Source of the DNA: JBGPHT01 sp041484525
Lineage (GTDB): Bacteria > Acidobacteriota > Terriglobia > Bryobacterales > Bryobacteraceae
Reading direction: 5' to 3'
Assembly (NCBI GenBank): GCA_041484525.1
Contig: JBGPHT010000023.1
Span: 3,194 to 67,193, forward strand
DNA: 64,000 bases
The notes beneath the pieces were generated by a model. The model made no database searches. It was given only the letters and a program-made list of their open reading frames with translations, and had not been told where the DNA came from. Both the position numbers and the translations under genes were made by a program. Of this stretch, positions 36,546 to 45,052 are shown in pieces. How positions within the stretch are numbered: the first letter of the stretch is position 1; every line of letters starts with the position of its first letter.

Positions 36546-37727
36546 TCAGGAAAACCAGGCAACCAGAAAGCCGGTCACCAGCAGATTCAAGACCGCCACC
36601 GGGAAGAGAAACTTCCAGGCGAAGCCCATGAGTTGGTCGTAGCGGAAGCGCGGCAGGGTGCCGCGAATCCACATGAAGGCGAAAAGGATGAGGCCGGTTT
36701 TCGCGCAGAACCAGAACAGCGGCAGCAGCCAGCTCTGCACCATCGGCAGCAGAAATACGGCTGCGATGATGAGGAAGATCGCTCCGAAAGCCGGCAGCGT
36801 CAATCGATCGCGGCGGCGCGCCGGGTGCAGGCCGTGGTAGAGCGCCACCACGCCAGCGGTCGCGAAGATCACCACGGGAACAAAGCTCGATCCGTACGGC
36901 GTGGGCCAGAGCGCGTCCCAGCCGCCGAGGAAAAGCAGCACCGCCATGCAGCTAACCGTGATCATGTTGGCGTACTCAGCCATGAAGAACGACGCGAACT
37001 TCATGCTGCTGTACTCGGTGTGGAACCCGGCCACGAGTTCGTTTTCCGCCTCGGGAAGATCGAACGGCACGCGGTTGGTCTCGGCGAAGGCGGCGATCAG
37101 AAAAATGCAGAAGCTCACCACTTGCGGAAACGGGCCGCGGAAAAGATTCCAGTGCCAAAAGCCGCCGAGTTGCGTGCCCACCAGGTCGCGCAGGCTGAGC
37201 GTGTTCGAAAGCAGTAGCGGCGCAGCGATGGAGAGCGACATCGGCAGCTCGTAGCTGATCATCTGCGCGGAGCTGCGCAACCCGCCGAGCAGCGAGTATT
37301 TATTGTTGGACGCCCAGCCGGCGAGCGCGATGCCGTACACGCCCATCGAGGAGACGGCGAGGATGAAGAGCACGCCGATGTTGAGGTCGGTGAGTTGCAT
37401 CCAGGTCTGGTAGCCGGCGACCTCGATCATGGGCCCGAACGGAATCACGGAAATCGAAAGCAGCGCCATCGTGATCGCGAGGAAGGGCGCCGCCAGGTAC
37501 AGCGGCTTGTTCACGTAGGGCGGAACCAGATCTTCCTTGGTGATGAGTTTGATGACGTCGGCGAGCGGCTGCAGCAGGCCGTGCGGGCCGACGCGATACG
37601 GTCCGGGGCGCACCTGAATGTGCGCAATCACCTTGCGCTCCACCCACTGCAGATAGGCCAGCGTGGTCATCAGGACGGCGAACACCACCGCGGTCTTGAT
37701 GAGGCTGATGACGATAAACGAGTCCAT
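36546..37727 (-). CDS. nuoH: NADH:quinone oxidoreductase subunit H
   Basis: A 393-residue subunit that forms the quinone chamber at the arm junction. It has QWVERKVIAHIQVRPGPYRV, GPHGLLQPLADVIKLITKED and AETNRVPFDLPEAENELVAG with its conserved acidic cluster, then YSSMKFASFFMAEYANMI. It directly abuts the stop of nuoG. Slightly longer than the E. coli protein because of the C-terminal helices. Confidence 0.96.
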   Translation of the reverse strand: MDSFIVISLIKTAVVFAVLMTTLAYLQWVERKVIAHIQVRPGPYRVGPHGLLQPLADVIKLITKEDLVPPYVNKPLYLAAPFLAITMALLSISVIPFGPMIEVAGYQTWMQLTDLNIGVLFILAVSSMGVYGIALAGWASNNKYSLLGGLRSSAQMISYELPMSLSIAAPLLLSNTLSLRDLVGTQLGGFWHWNLFRGPFPQVVSFCIFLIAAFAETNRVPFDLPEAENELVAGFHTEYSSMKFASFFMAEYANMITVSCMAVLLFLGGWDALWPTPYGSSFVPVVIFATAGVVALYHGLHPARRRDRLTLPAFGAIFLIIAAVFLLPMVQSWLLPLFWFCAKTGLILFAFMWIRGTLPRFRYDQLMGFAWKFLFPVAVLNLLVTGFLVAWFS

Positions 37728-39782
37728 TTAGCGGCTCGACCGGCCTTCCACAACTGTGTTCAGAACCTTAGAGTAGCGCCCTAGCGTGCCCGACGCGAAC
37801 AGACCGTTGTGGTCGGAGCGCACCAGGTCGGGCCGATTCTCGACGGAGATGCGGCCGTTGACCGGCATCGTCTGGGCGGCCCCGCCGGTCGAGATCGCCG
37901 GCGCGGGGATATCGTAACCGCGGACGGTTTTGCGGATCTCGTCGAACACGACGTCCGGCAGCCACGGTCCGAGTGCCGCGGCGGCTCCCAATTCACGCGC
38001 GATGAAGCCCATGATTTCGAGATCCGGCTTGGCGCCCATGGTGTTGATGGCGCGCTTCAGGCGCTGCACTTCGCCGGTGACGTTGGTGACGGTCCCGTTC
38101 TTCTCGTAGGCGGACGCGGCCGGCAGGACGACGTCGGCCTGTGCCGCGGTCTCGGTGAGGAACATGTCCTGCACCACGAGGAATCCGGCCTTGCGCGACG
38201 CGCCGGTCCGCAGCGGATTGGCGCCGACCACCCACAGTACGTCGAGGCCGGCCGCGAGCATTTCGTCGAGATGCATGCCCGCTTGGCCCGAAGGCTTGTA
38301 GCCGGGAAGCAACTCGGGCGTGAGCCCCATATCCACCGCGCCGCGCGAGTTCGAATAATCCACCAGCGCGATGTATTTCACCGGGATGCCGAGCGATTCG
38401 CCGAAGTCCACCAGCTTTCGGATATCGTCGCCTTTGAAGGAGTCGTCGAAGAGGATGACGAGCTCGGGCTCCGTCTTAAGCTTGTCGCGCAGCGATTCGT
38501 AATCGCGGCCGCGGACCACGGCTGCGGCGTATTTGTCCTCGCGCACCGGCTTCTCGGTCACCACATAGATGCGAGCCTGATGATGCCGGTAGTTGGCGCG
38601 CAACTGAAAGCTCAGCAGCGGATGCTCGAGCGCGAGATCAGCCCCGAGGACCAGCGCCGCCTTGCGATCATAAAGATCCGCCACCGTGGCAAGCTGGCCC
38701 GCGCGCCCCGAGAGCGCATCCAGCAGCGTCACCACATCGCCCGTCTGATGATGATCGATGTTGTTAGTCCGCAGCACGCCCCGCGCGAACTTCTGTAAAT
38801 AGAAGTTCTCTTCATTGGTCGTGTGGTTCGACCCAATGACGCCAAAGCTGCCGCCATCGGCCTGCGTCTTCTTGAATTTCTCCGCCACCGTCTGCAACGC
38901 TTCCGACCACGAGACTTCCTGTAGAGTGCCGTTCTTCCTCACCAGCGGCGCTTGCAGACGCTCCGCGTGATCGTAGAAATCGAAAGCGTAGCGCCCCTTG
39001 ATGCAGAGGAACTCGCCGTTGATGCCGGAGCGATCCCGATTATTGCCGCGCAGGATGCGGTCGTTGCGCGTGCCGAGAGTCGTCTTGCAGCCGTCGCCGC
39101 AGTGCGTGCAGATGGTGCCGACGTGCGTCATCTCCCAGGGACGCGTCTGGTAGCGGTAGGCGCCGCTGGTGAGCGCGCCCACCGGGCAGATGTCGATGCA
39201 GGCGCCGCACTCGTCGCATTCCAGGTGGTCGCCGACGTTGGGAGCGATCTCGGAAAAGGCGCCGCGATTGACTACGCCCAGCGCGCCCACGCCCATGCCT
39301 TCATTGCAAATTCGCACGCAACGGAAGCACAGGATGCAGCGCGGCGCATCGAAAAAGACCACCGGGGAGTATTGTTTCTCGGGCGTGTGGATTTTGGTTT
39401 CGGTATAGCGGCTCTCGCCCGCGCCGTAGCGGAACACCATGTCCTGCAGCTCGCACTCGCCGCCCTTGTCGCACACCGGACAATCCAGCGGATGATTGGT
39501 GAGCAGGAACTCGAGCGTGTATTTGCGCGCCTGCGCCACCTGCGCGGTCTCGGAGCGCACCACCATTCCCTCGGCCACGGGAAGCGTGCATGCCGTCATC
39601 ATCTTCGGCATCTTCTCCACTTCCACCAGGCACATGCGGCAGGCGGCCTGGAGAGTCAGGCCTTCGTAATAGCAGAACGCCGGGATCTCGATTCCGACCT
39701 GCTTGGCGGCATCGATGACCAGCATCCCGGCGGGGGCCTGGACTTCGCGGCCGTCGATCGTGAGTTTGACTAAGTCAGGCAT
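37728..39782 (-). CDS. nuoG: NADH:quinone oxidoreductase subunit G
   Basis: A 684-residue iron-sulfur subunit of the peripheral arm. The N-terminal ferredoxin domain has CYYEGLTLQAACRMCLVEVE (2Fe-2S). The His-ligated cluster motif HPLDCPVCDKGGECEL and two 4Fe-4S motifs, CILCFRCVRICNEG and CDECGACIDICPVG, follow. A CTHCGDGCKTTLG motif heads the molybdopterin-type domain, with a further Cys in FLCIKGRYAFD, consistent with an N7 cluster. The catalytic molybdenum site is degenerate, as in all NuoG. It overlaps nuoF by eight bases. Confidence 0.95.
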   Translation of the reverse strand: MPDLVKLTIDGREVQAPAGMLVIDAAKQVGIEIPAFCYYEGLTLQAACRMCLVEVEKMPKMMTACTLPVAEGMVVRSETAQVAQARKYTLEFLLTNHPLDCPVCDKGGECELQDMVFRYGAGESRYTETKIHTPEKQYSPVVFFDAPRCILCFRCVRICNEGMGVGALGVVNRGAFSEIAPNVGDHLECDECGACIDICPVGALTSGAYRYQTRPWEMTHVGTICTHCGDGCKTTLGTRNDRILRGNNRDRSGINGEFLCIKGRYAFDFYDHAERLQAPLVRKNGTLQEVSWSEALQTVAEKFKKTQADGGSFGVIGSNHTTNEENFYLQKFARGVLRTNNIDHHQTGDVVTLLDALSGRAGQLATVADLYDRKAALVLGADLALEHPLLSFQLRANYRHHQARIYVVTEKPVREDKYAAAVVRGRDYESLRDKLKTEPELVILFDDSFKGDDIRKLVDFGESLGIPVKYIALVDYSNSRGAVDMGLTPELLPGYKPSGQAGMHLDEMLAAGLDVLWVVGANPLRTGASRKAGFLVVQDMFLTETAAQADVVLPAASAYEKNGTVTNVTGEVQRLKRAINTMGAKPDLEIMGFIARELGAAAALGPWLPDVVFDEIRKTVRGYDIPAPAISTGGAAQTMPVNGRISVENRPDLVRSDHNGLFASGTLGRYSKVLNTVVEGRSSR

Positions 39783-41088
39783 TCAGCAACACCGGGGACC
39801 GCTCATACGGACACGGTTTTCCATTCAAGTGATCTTCAAATTCGTGGCGGAACTTTTCGACGATGGAGATCGTGGGCAGCGCGGCCGCATCGCCCAGCGG
39901 GCAAAACGTCCGTCCCAGCATGTTCTTCGCGAGATCGCCGATCAGGTTGATGTCGTTGCGCGTCCCGCCGCCTTCGTGGAAGCGGGTGAGAATCTTCTTC
40001 AGCCACGTGGTGCCCTCACGGCACGGAATGCACCAGCCGCAGCTTTCGTGCGCGTAGAACCGCATGATGCGCAGCGCCGCTTTCACCATGCAAGTCTGGT
40101 CGTCGATGACGATCACGCCGCCCGAGCCGAGCATGGATTTGCGGCTCGCCATGGAATCGTAGTCCATGGTGGCGCCTTCCAATTCCTGCGCCGTCAGCAC
40201 CGGGCACGACGATCCACCGGGAATGAACGCCTTCAGCCTATTGCCATTCCGGATACCACCGCCGACCTCTTCGATCATCTGCTTCACGGGGAAGCCGAGG
40301 CGCAGTTCGTAAACGCCCGGCCGGTTTACGTGGCCCGTCAGGCACGTCAATTTGGTTCCACCGGCTTTGGGAATGCCGAGATCGGCGAACGCCTTTCCGC
40401 CGTTGAGCAGGATGGGCGGGACGGCGCAATACGTCTCAACGTTGTTGAGAATGGTGGGGCACTGGAACGCACCCACCACCGCCGGAAAGGGCGGCCGGAT
40501 ACGCGGGATGCCGCGTTTGCCTTCGAGCGATTCGAGCAGCGCCGATTCTTCGCCGCACTCGTAAGCGCCCGCGCCGGTGTGCGTGTAGAGCTCGAAATCG
40601 AAGCCCGTGCCCTGAATGTTTTTGCCGAGCCAGCCCTTGTCGTACGCTTCCGCGATAGCTTTGTCGAGGACCTCGATCAGGTAGCGGTATTCGCCGCGTA
40701 CATAGATGTAGCCGGCGTGCGCATCCACTGCGAGACCGGCAATCAGGCAGCCCTCGATCAACTGGTGCGGATCGTTTTCGATCAGGACGCGGTCTTTGCA
40801 GGTGCCCGGTTCGCTCTCGTCGGCGTTGACTACGATGTACTTCGGCTTGGGCGAAGTGCGCGGTACGAAGCTCCACTTCATTCCCGTCGGGAAGCCGGCG
40901 CCGCCGCGGCCGCGAAGATTCGAGGCCTTCACTTCTTCGATGATCTCTTCGGGCTTCATGCCCGCGGCTTTACGGAAGGCTTTGTAGCCGTCGTTCGCCA
41001 GGTACGTGTCGATGGATGCCGAGTCCGGCAAGCCGAAGCGGCGGGTGAGCACCTTGGTTTCGAGCGGGCTAGGTTCGTTGTAGAGCAT
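39775..41088 (-). CDS. nuoF: NADH:quinone oxidoreductase subunit F
   Basis: A 437-residue flavoprotein that oxidises NADH. The FMN-binding glycine loop is LRGRGGAGFPTGMKW, the NADH/FMN region is GAGAYECGEESALLES and the 4Fe-4S site is ESCGWCIPCREGT plus the later Cys in GRTFCPLGDAAA. The gene follows the second large palindrome after nuoE and overlaps nuoG by eight bases. Confidence 0.97.
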   Translation of the reverse strand: MLYNEPSPLETKVLTRRFGLPDSASIDTYLANDGYKAFRKAAGMKPEEIIEEVKASNLRGRGGAGFPTGMKWSFVPRTSPKPKYIVVNADESEPGTCKDRVLIENDPHQLIEGCLIAGLAVDAHAGYIYVRGEYRYLIEVLDKAIAEAYDKGWLGKNIQGTGFDFELYTHTGAGAYECGEESALLESLEGKRGIPRIRPPFPAVVGAFQCPTILNNVETYCAVPPILLNGGKAFADLGIPKAGGTKLTCLTGHVNRPGVYELRLGFPVKQMIEEVGGGIRNGNRLKAFIPGGSSCPVLTAQELEGATMDYDSMASRKSMLGSGGVIVIDDQTCMVKAALRIMRFYAHESCGWCIPCREGTTWLKKILTRFHEGGGTRNDINLIGDLAKNMLGRTFCPLGDAAALPTISIVEKFRHEFEDHLNGKPCPYERSPVLLNA

Positions 41089-41111
41089 TTTAGTGGGCTT
41101 GCAAAAGAGGA

Positions 41112-41202
41112 TTCACCGCCGAGACGCCGAGATCGCTGAGAACACAAAAATCAGAAAGCCAATTCGTTAGTCTTCTCGGCGTTCTCGGCGTCTCGGCGGT
41201 GA
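41112..41202. repeat. Large palindromic repeat between nuoE and nuoF
   Basis: Arms at 41112-41140 (TTCACCGCCGAGACGCCGAG...) and about 41173-41202 are near-perfect reverse complements around a 32-bp loop. They have the same CGCCGAGA-type repeats as the copy at 35631-35722. The loops of the two copies are unrelated in sequence. Confidence 0.9.
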
Positions 41203-41214
41203 GCATACTTTTTC

Positions 41215-41694
41215 TCATCTCCTCGCCAGACTCTCCAGCAATTGATCGAGCTTCTTCGCCGTCACGGCGTGATGGAAATCGTAGTTCACCTGGACAGCAG
41301 GCGCCCACGAGCACGCCCCGATACACTCCACTTCTTCCAGCGAAAACTGCCCGTCGGCAGTCACTTCCTTATGCCCGACGCCGAGCTTTTTGCAGGCGTG
41401 CTCCCACAGTTTGTCTCCGTCGTGCAGCAGGCAACTGATGTTGGTGCAGATCTGGACGTGGTACTTCCCGAGCGGCTTGCGATGCAGCATCGAGTAGTAA
41501 GAGAGCACCTCGTTCACCTGCAAGGGCGTCACGCTCACGCGGCGTGCGACCTCGTCGATCAGCTCATCGGTGCAGCAGCCGATTTCGTCCTGCGCATAGA
41601 GGAGCATCGGGATCATCGCCGAGCGCTGCCGTCCCGGCGGATAGCTCTTCAGCAGTTTTTCAAACCGGGCTTCCAGTTGTGGTGAAAATGTCAT
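41215..41694 (-). CDS. nuoE: NADH:quinone oxidoreductase subunit E
   Basis: A 159-residue thioredoxin-fold 2Fe-2S subunit. The four cluster cysteines are in VQICTNISCLL and ECIGACSWAP with the usual spacing, and the N-terminal helical part SYYSMLHRKPLGKYHVQICT precedes them. ATG at 41694 (MTFSPQLEAR) is chosen; the frame extends a few codons into nuoD. It lies 10 bases after nuoD. Confidence 0.95.
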   Translation of the reverse strand: MTFSPQLEARFEKLLKSYPPGRQRSAMIPMLLYAQDEIGCCTDELIDEVARRVSVTPLQVNEVLSYYSMLHRKPLGKYHVQICTNISCLLHDGDKLWEHACKKLGVGHKEVTADGQFSLEEVECIGACSWAPAVQVNYDFHHAVTAKKLDQLLESLARR

Positions 41695-41704
41695 GCGGTT
41701 GTTA

Positions 41705-42934
41705 TCAGCGATCCGTATCGCCCAGAACAAAATCCATGCTGCCGATGGAAGCGATCACATCCGCGATCAGGGTGCCTTCCACCATTTTAGGCACGGCCTG
41801 CAAGTTGCCGAAGCTCGGCGTGCGCATGTGGACGCGGTACGGCTTCGACGTCCCGTCGCTCACCAGGTAGAATCCCAGTTCGCCGCGCGGCGATTCGATC
41901 GTCTGGAAGACTTCGCCTTCGGGCACGCGGAAGCCCTCGGTCACGATCTTGAAGTGGTAGATCAGGGCCTCCATCTGGGTCTTCATCTTCTCGCGGTCGG
42001 GCAGCACCACGTGCGGCGCGTCCGCTTTCCACGGCCCCGCGGGCATGCCTTCCATCGCCTGCCGGATGATGCGCGAGCTCTGCCGCATCTCCTCGATGCG
42101 CACCTGGTAACGCGCAAAGACATCGTTCTCGGTACGGGTAGGCACTTCGAAATCGAACTTTTCGTAGCTCGTGTAGGGCGCCGTCTTGCGGGCGTCAAGC
42201 TGCAGTCCGGCGGCGCGCAGCATGGGGCCGGTCACGCCCAGGTCGAGCATGTCCTCGAGCGAAATAAAGCCGATCCCCTGGGTGCGGCCGATCCAGATGG
42301 GGTTGTTCGTCAACAGATTCTCGTACTCGTCCACCTTGCTGGGGAAGCCGTCGATGAACTTCTTCACGCGCTGCTGCCAGCCGCGCGGCGGTTCGAGCGC
42401 CAGGCCGCCGATGCGGAAGTAGCTGGTCATCATCCGCTGGCCGGAGAACATCTCGAAGATGCGCAGAATGTCTTCGCGCTCGCGGAAGCAATAGAGGAAG
42501 ACGCTCATGGCGCCGATATCGATCGCGTGCGTGCCCAGCCACACCAGGTGGCTGTTGAGGCGGGTCAGCTCCGTCAGCATCACGCGCATCCACTGCGCGT
42601 GCGCCGGAATTTCGAGCGCCAGCAATTTTTCCGCGGCCAGGCACCAGCCCAGGTTCATCGAAAGCGGCGCCAGGTAATCCACGCGGTCGGTGAGCGTAAC
42701 GGCCTGCTGGTAGTTTTTGACTTCGAACTCTTTTTCGATGCCGGTATGCAGGTAGCCGATGTCCGGCTGGCACTTCATGATGGTCTCGCCGTCGAGCTCC
42801 AGCAGCAGGCGCAGCACGCCGTGCGTGGAGGGGTGCTGCGGGCCCATGTTGAGAACCATGCGGCGCGGGCCGGTTTGTATCGGTTCGTCGCCTTCGACGG
42901 TGGCGGTAATTCCGGGGATGCCCGATTCACTCAT
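41705..42934 (-). CDS. nuoD: NADH:quinone oxidoreductase subunit D
   Basis: A 409-residue 49-kDa-type subunit that lines the quinone site. It has NMGPQHPSTHGVLRLLLELD, PDIGYLHTGIEKEFEVKNYQ (with the conserved His of GYLHTG) and the C-terminal GSMDFVLGDTDR. ATG at 42934 lies two bases after the nuoC stop. It is a separate protein, not fused to NuoC. Confidence 0.97.
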   Translation of the reverse strand: MSESGIPGITATVEGDEPIQTGPRRMVLNMGPQHPSTHGVLRLLLELDGETIMKCQPDIGYLHTGIEKEFEVKNYQQAVTLTDRVDYLAPLSMNLGWCLAAEKLLALEIPAHAQWMRVMLTELTRLNSHLVWLGTHAIDIGAMSVFLYCFREREDILRIFEMFSGQRMMTSYFRIGGLALEPPRGWQQRVKKFIDGFPSKVDEYENLLTNNPIWIGRTQGIGFISLEDMLDLGVTGPMLRAAGLQLDARKTAPYTSYEKFDFEVPTRTENDVFARYQVRIEEMRQSSRIIRQAMEGMPAGPWKADAPHVVLPDREKMKTQMEALIYHFKIVTEGFRVPEGEVFQTIESPRGELGFYLVSDGTSKPYRVHMRTPSFGNLQAVPKMVEGTLIADVIASIGSMDFVLGDTDR

Positions 42935-42936
42935 GA

Positions 42937-43410
42937 CTAAGCTCTCGGCCCCGCGATCGGGTAATCTTTCCGCAGCGGATGGCCTTCCCAATCGTCAGGC
43001 AGCATGATGCGGCGCAGGTCGGGGTGATTCACAAATCGGATTCCGAAGAGGTCGAAGACTTCGCGTTCGTACCAGCCGGCGGATCGCCAGACCGGCGTGA
43101 CCGATTCGATGGCGGGATCTTCGCCGCGAACCCGGCACTTCAGGCGCACCCGCAGGTTCTGCTCGATATTGTGCAGATGGTAGACAACCTCGAAGCGAGG
43201 CTCGGCGGGGTAGCGGTCGACGGCGGTCACGCTGCTCAGCCGGATGAATTTCTGGTCGAACTTGAGAAAGCCGCAGACGCTGACGATTTTCCCAATGGCG
43301 ATCTCGAGCGTCAGCTCGTTGAACTCGAATTTTCCGCCGGTGACGGCGTCGGCGTCAAACGCCTCCACTGCCGCCGCCACGGCGCGATCTCGCAGATTGT
43401 CGGGTAACAT
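42937..43410 (-). CDS. nuoC: NADH:quinone oxidoreductase subunit C
   Basis: A 157-residue 30-kDa-type subunit. The signature AGWYEREVFDLFGIRFVNHP is followed by DLRRIMLPDDWEGHPLRKDY. ATG at 43410 (MLPDNLRDRA) starts seven bases after the stop of nuoA. nuoB normally lies between these two genes and is absent. Confidence 0.95.
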   Translation of the reverse strand: MLPDNLRDRAVAAAVEAFDADAVTGGKFEFNELTLEIAIGKIVSVCGFLKFDQKFIRLSSVTAVDRYPAEPRFEVVYHLHNIEQNLRVRLKCRVRGEDPAIESVTPVWRSAGWYEREVFDLFGIRFVNHPDLRRIMLPDDWEGHPLRKDYPIAGPRA

Positions 43411-43417
43411 TCGAAGG

Positions 43418-43816
43418 CTACAGCCGTCTTCGGGCGCCCTGGTCCGCACCGGACCAATCGAGCGCGCCCTTTTTCCAGATATAGAAAAACCCACAAAGGA
43501 TCAGGACCGCAAACACCAGCATCTCGATGAACGCGAACATTTTCAGCTCGCGAAAAACCACCACCCACGGGTACAGAAAGATCACTTCGATATCGAACAG
43601 GATGAAGAGCATTCCCACCAGGTAGAACTTGACGCTGAACCGCTGGCGCGCGTCGCCGGTGGGAACGATGCCCGACTCGTACGGCATGTCCTTCACGCGA
43701 TTGCGAACCCGCTTGCCCAACAGATACGAGGCCGTGAGCAGCCCGGCCGCGAGCGCCATCGCGAGTAGCGCCTGCACCAGGACAGGAAAATACACTTCGG
43801 TGTACGAGGTAGGCAT
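43418..43816 (-). CDS. nuoA: NADH:quinone oxidoreductase subunit A
   Basis: A 132-residue, three-helix membrane subunit. It shows MPYESGIVPTGDARQRFSVK and FYLVGMLFILFDIEVIFLYP, the diagnostic loop and second helix with conserved Glu and Asp. It is the first gene of the operon; a promoter lies at 43846-43875. There is no obvious ribosome site before ATG 43816. Confidence 0.96.
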   Translation of the reverse strand: MPTSYTEVYFPVLVQALLAMALAAGLLTASYLLGKRVRNRVKDMPYESGIVPTGDARQRFSVKFYLVGMLFILFDIEVIFLYPWVVVFRELKMFAFIEMLVFAVLILCGFFYIWKKGALDWSGADQGARRRL

Positions 43817-43845
43817 GTGTGTCGGGAGGTCGAGGCCTAAATCTG

Positions 43846-43875
43846 ACTATAATTGGTGCAAAACTGGAGTGTCAA
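43846..43875 (-). promoter_or_regulatory. Sigma70-type promoter of the nuo operon (overlaps a thiS -10 element)
   Basis: On the minus strand TTGACA (43875-43870), an 18-bp spacer and TATAGT (43851-43846) make a good housekeeping promoter, 30 bp before the nuoA start. On the plus strand a perfect TATAAT at 43848-43853 lies 28 bp before thiS. The two -10 elements share four bases, so the divergent promoters would compete. Confidence 0.65.
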
Positions 43876-43881
43876 CCAAGC

Positions 43882-44085
43882 ATGATCGACATCGTGGTGA
43901 ATGGCGAGCCGCAATCCGCGCCTGAAGGGCAGACCATTCTCGGACTGTTGGAACAATTGCGCATCGACCCGGCGCGCGTGGCGGTGGAGTTGGACCGGCG
44001 AATCGTCAAGCAGCCGCATTGGAGCGGAACGACACTGGGCCGCGGCGCACAGGTGGAAATCGTACAATTTGTGGGCGGCGGGTAG
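43882..44085 (+). CDS. thiS: Sulfur carrier protein ThiS
   Basis: A 67-residue ubiquitin-like protein ending in the required GG (FVGGG). The core IDIVVNGEPQSAPEGQTILG and RVAVELDRRIVKQPHW match ThiS, which carries sulfur as a thiocarboxylate for the thiazole ring of thiamine. Other thiamine genes are not in the window. ATG at 43882 is used; a longer open frame starts at 43819 but would overlap the promoter region. Confidence 0.9.
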   Translation: MIDIVVNGEPQSAPEGQTILGLLEQLRIDPARVAVELDRRIVKQPHWSGTTLGRGAQVEIVQFVGGG

Positions 44086-44147
44086 CCTGCGGCAAGAATG
44101 GGCAGGCGGGGCAGGCGCTCGATGCCCGCCCCACAACAACATTCCGT

Positions 44148-44492
44148 TTACGCGAAGCTGCGGATGGCGCCGGCTTCGTCCTCGTGGACGTCGAACACCG
44201 TGTAGAGCTTCGTAATCTGCAGCAGGTCCTTGACCCGCTTGTTGAGGTTGAGCAGCTTCAACTCCCCGCCGCTGTTGGTGACCGTGGTGAACCCCGAAAC
44301 CAGCTCGCCGATCCCCGAGCTGTCGATGTAGGAAACGTCTCCCAGGTTGAGCAGGATCTTCTTCTGGCTCTTCCCCACCATCTCCCGCAACGTATCGCGC
44401 AATGCGCTCGAACCCTCGCCGAGGGTGATCCGTCCCGCCACATCCACCACGCTCACATCGCCCACTTGCCGAGTCGTCAACTTTACGCTCAC
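44148..44492 (-). CDS. STAS-domain anti-sigma factor antagonist
   Basis: A 114-residue SpoIIAA/RsbV-type protein. The phosphorylatable serine lies in the motif GDVSYIDSSGIGELVSG, with VVDVAGRITLGEGSSALRDT before it. When unphosphorylated such proteins bind and remove an anti-sigma kinase. The kinase partner is probably the gene 35 bp upstream on the same strand. Confidence 0.92.
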   Translation of the reverse strand: MSVKLTTRQVGDVSVVDVAGRITLGEGSSALRDTLREMVGKSQKKILLNLGDVSYIDSSGIGELVSGFTTVTNSGGELKLLNLNKRVKDLLQITKLYTVFDVHEDEAGAIRSFA

Positions 44493-44527
44493 TGAACTAT
44501 GCCTCCACGTTGAAAATCCGTTTGAAA

Positions 44528-44968
44528 TTACTTTGACACCAGAAATTTGACCAAAGTTACCTCGGTTCCCAGGGGTTCCAGGTGCCGCATCTGGAACTCG
44601 TCCATGAAGGACCGGATCAAAAAAATGCCGCGGCCCGAGGTGCGCATGAGGTTCTCGGGCGCCAGCGGGTCGGGGATGGAATCGAAATCGAACCCCTCGC
44701 CCTCGTCGGCGATCCGGATGGTAAACCGCTCGTGCGTCTTGTCCACCGAGAACCGGACCTTCTTGTGCGCATTGTACCGATTGCCGTGTGCCACAGCGTT
44801 CACCATCGATTCGCGCACGGCCATCCCGATCTTCATGAGATCGTCCTCGTCGAAGCCCGCCCGCTGGGCCACGCCGACCGCGATCTCTTCAGCGCTGTCC
44901 ACGCTTTCGAGTGTCGATTCCAGAAACCGTTCCACGGTTTCCGGTACGTGGGGCTTGTTTTCCCGCAT
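44528..44968 (-). CDS. Anti-sigma regulatory factor, RsbW-like GHKL kinase
   Basis: A 146-residue GHKL ATPase. The N box is RESMVNAVAHGN, the G1 box is IADEGEGFDFDS and the G2 box is SGRGIFLIRSFMDEF. RsbW/SpoIIAB proteins bind a sigma factor and phosphorylate the STAS antagonist; the sigma factor is not in the window. ATG at 44968 gives the natural MRENKPHVPET start. It precedes the STAS gene by 35 bp, forming a partner-switch pair. Confidence 0.9.
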   Translation of the reverse strand: MRENKPHVPETVERFLESTLESVDSAEEIAVGVAQRAGFDEDDLMKIGMAVRESMVNAVAHGNRYNAHKKVRFSVDKTHERFTIRIADEGEGFDFDSIPDPLAPENLMRTSGRGIFLIRSFMDEFQMRHLEPLGTEVTLVKFLVSK

Positions 44969-45052
44969 ACAGATTGCGGCCAGGAAGCGTGGCCAAAACG
45001 AATGGACAGAATAAATTACCCGGGTTACGAAAGTCAAGGAGACGTTCCGCCG

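Noticed and set aside
35631..41202. Palindromes as simple rho-independent terminators of nuo
   Set aside because: There is no clean run of T directly after the stems on the minus strand, and the genes on both sides clearly belong to one functional unit.
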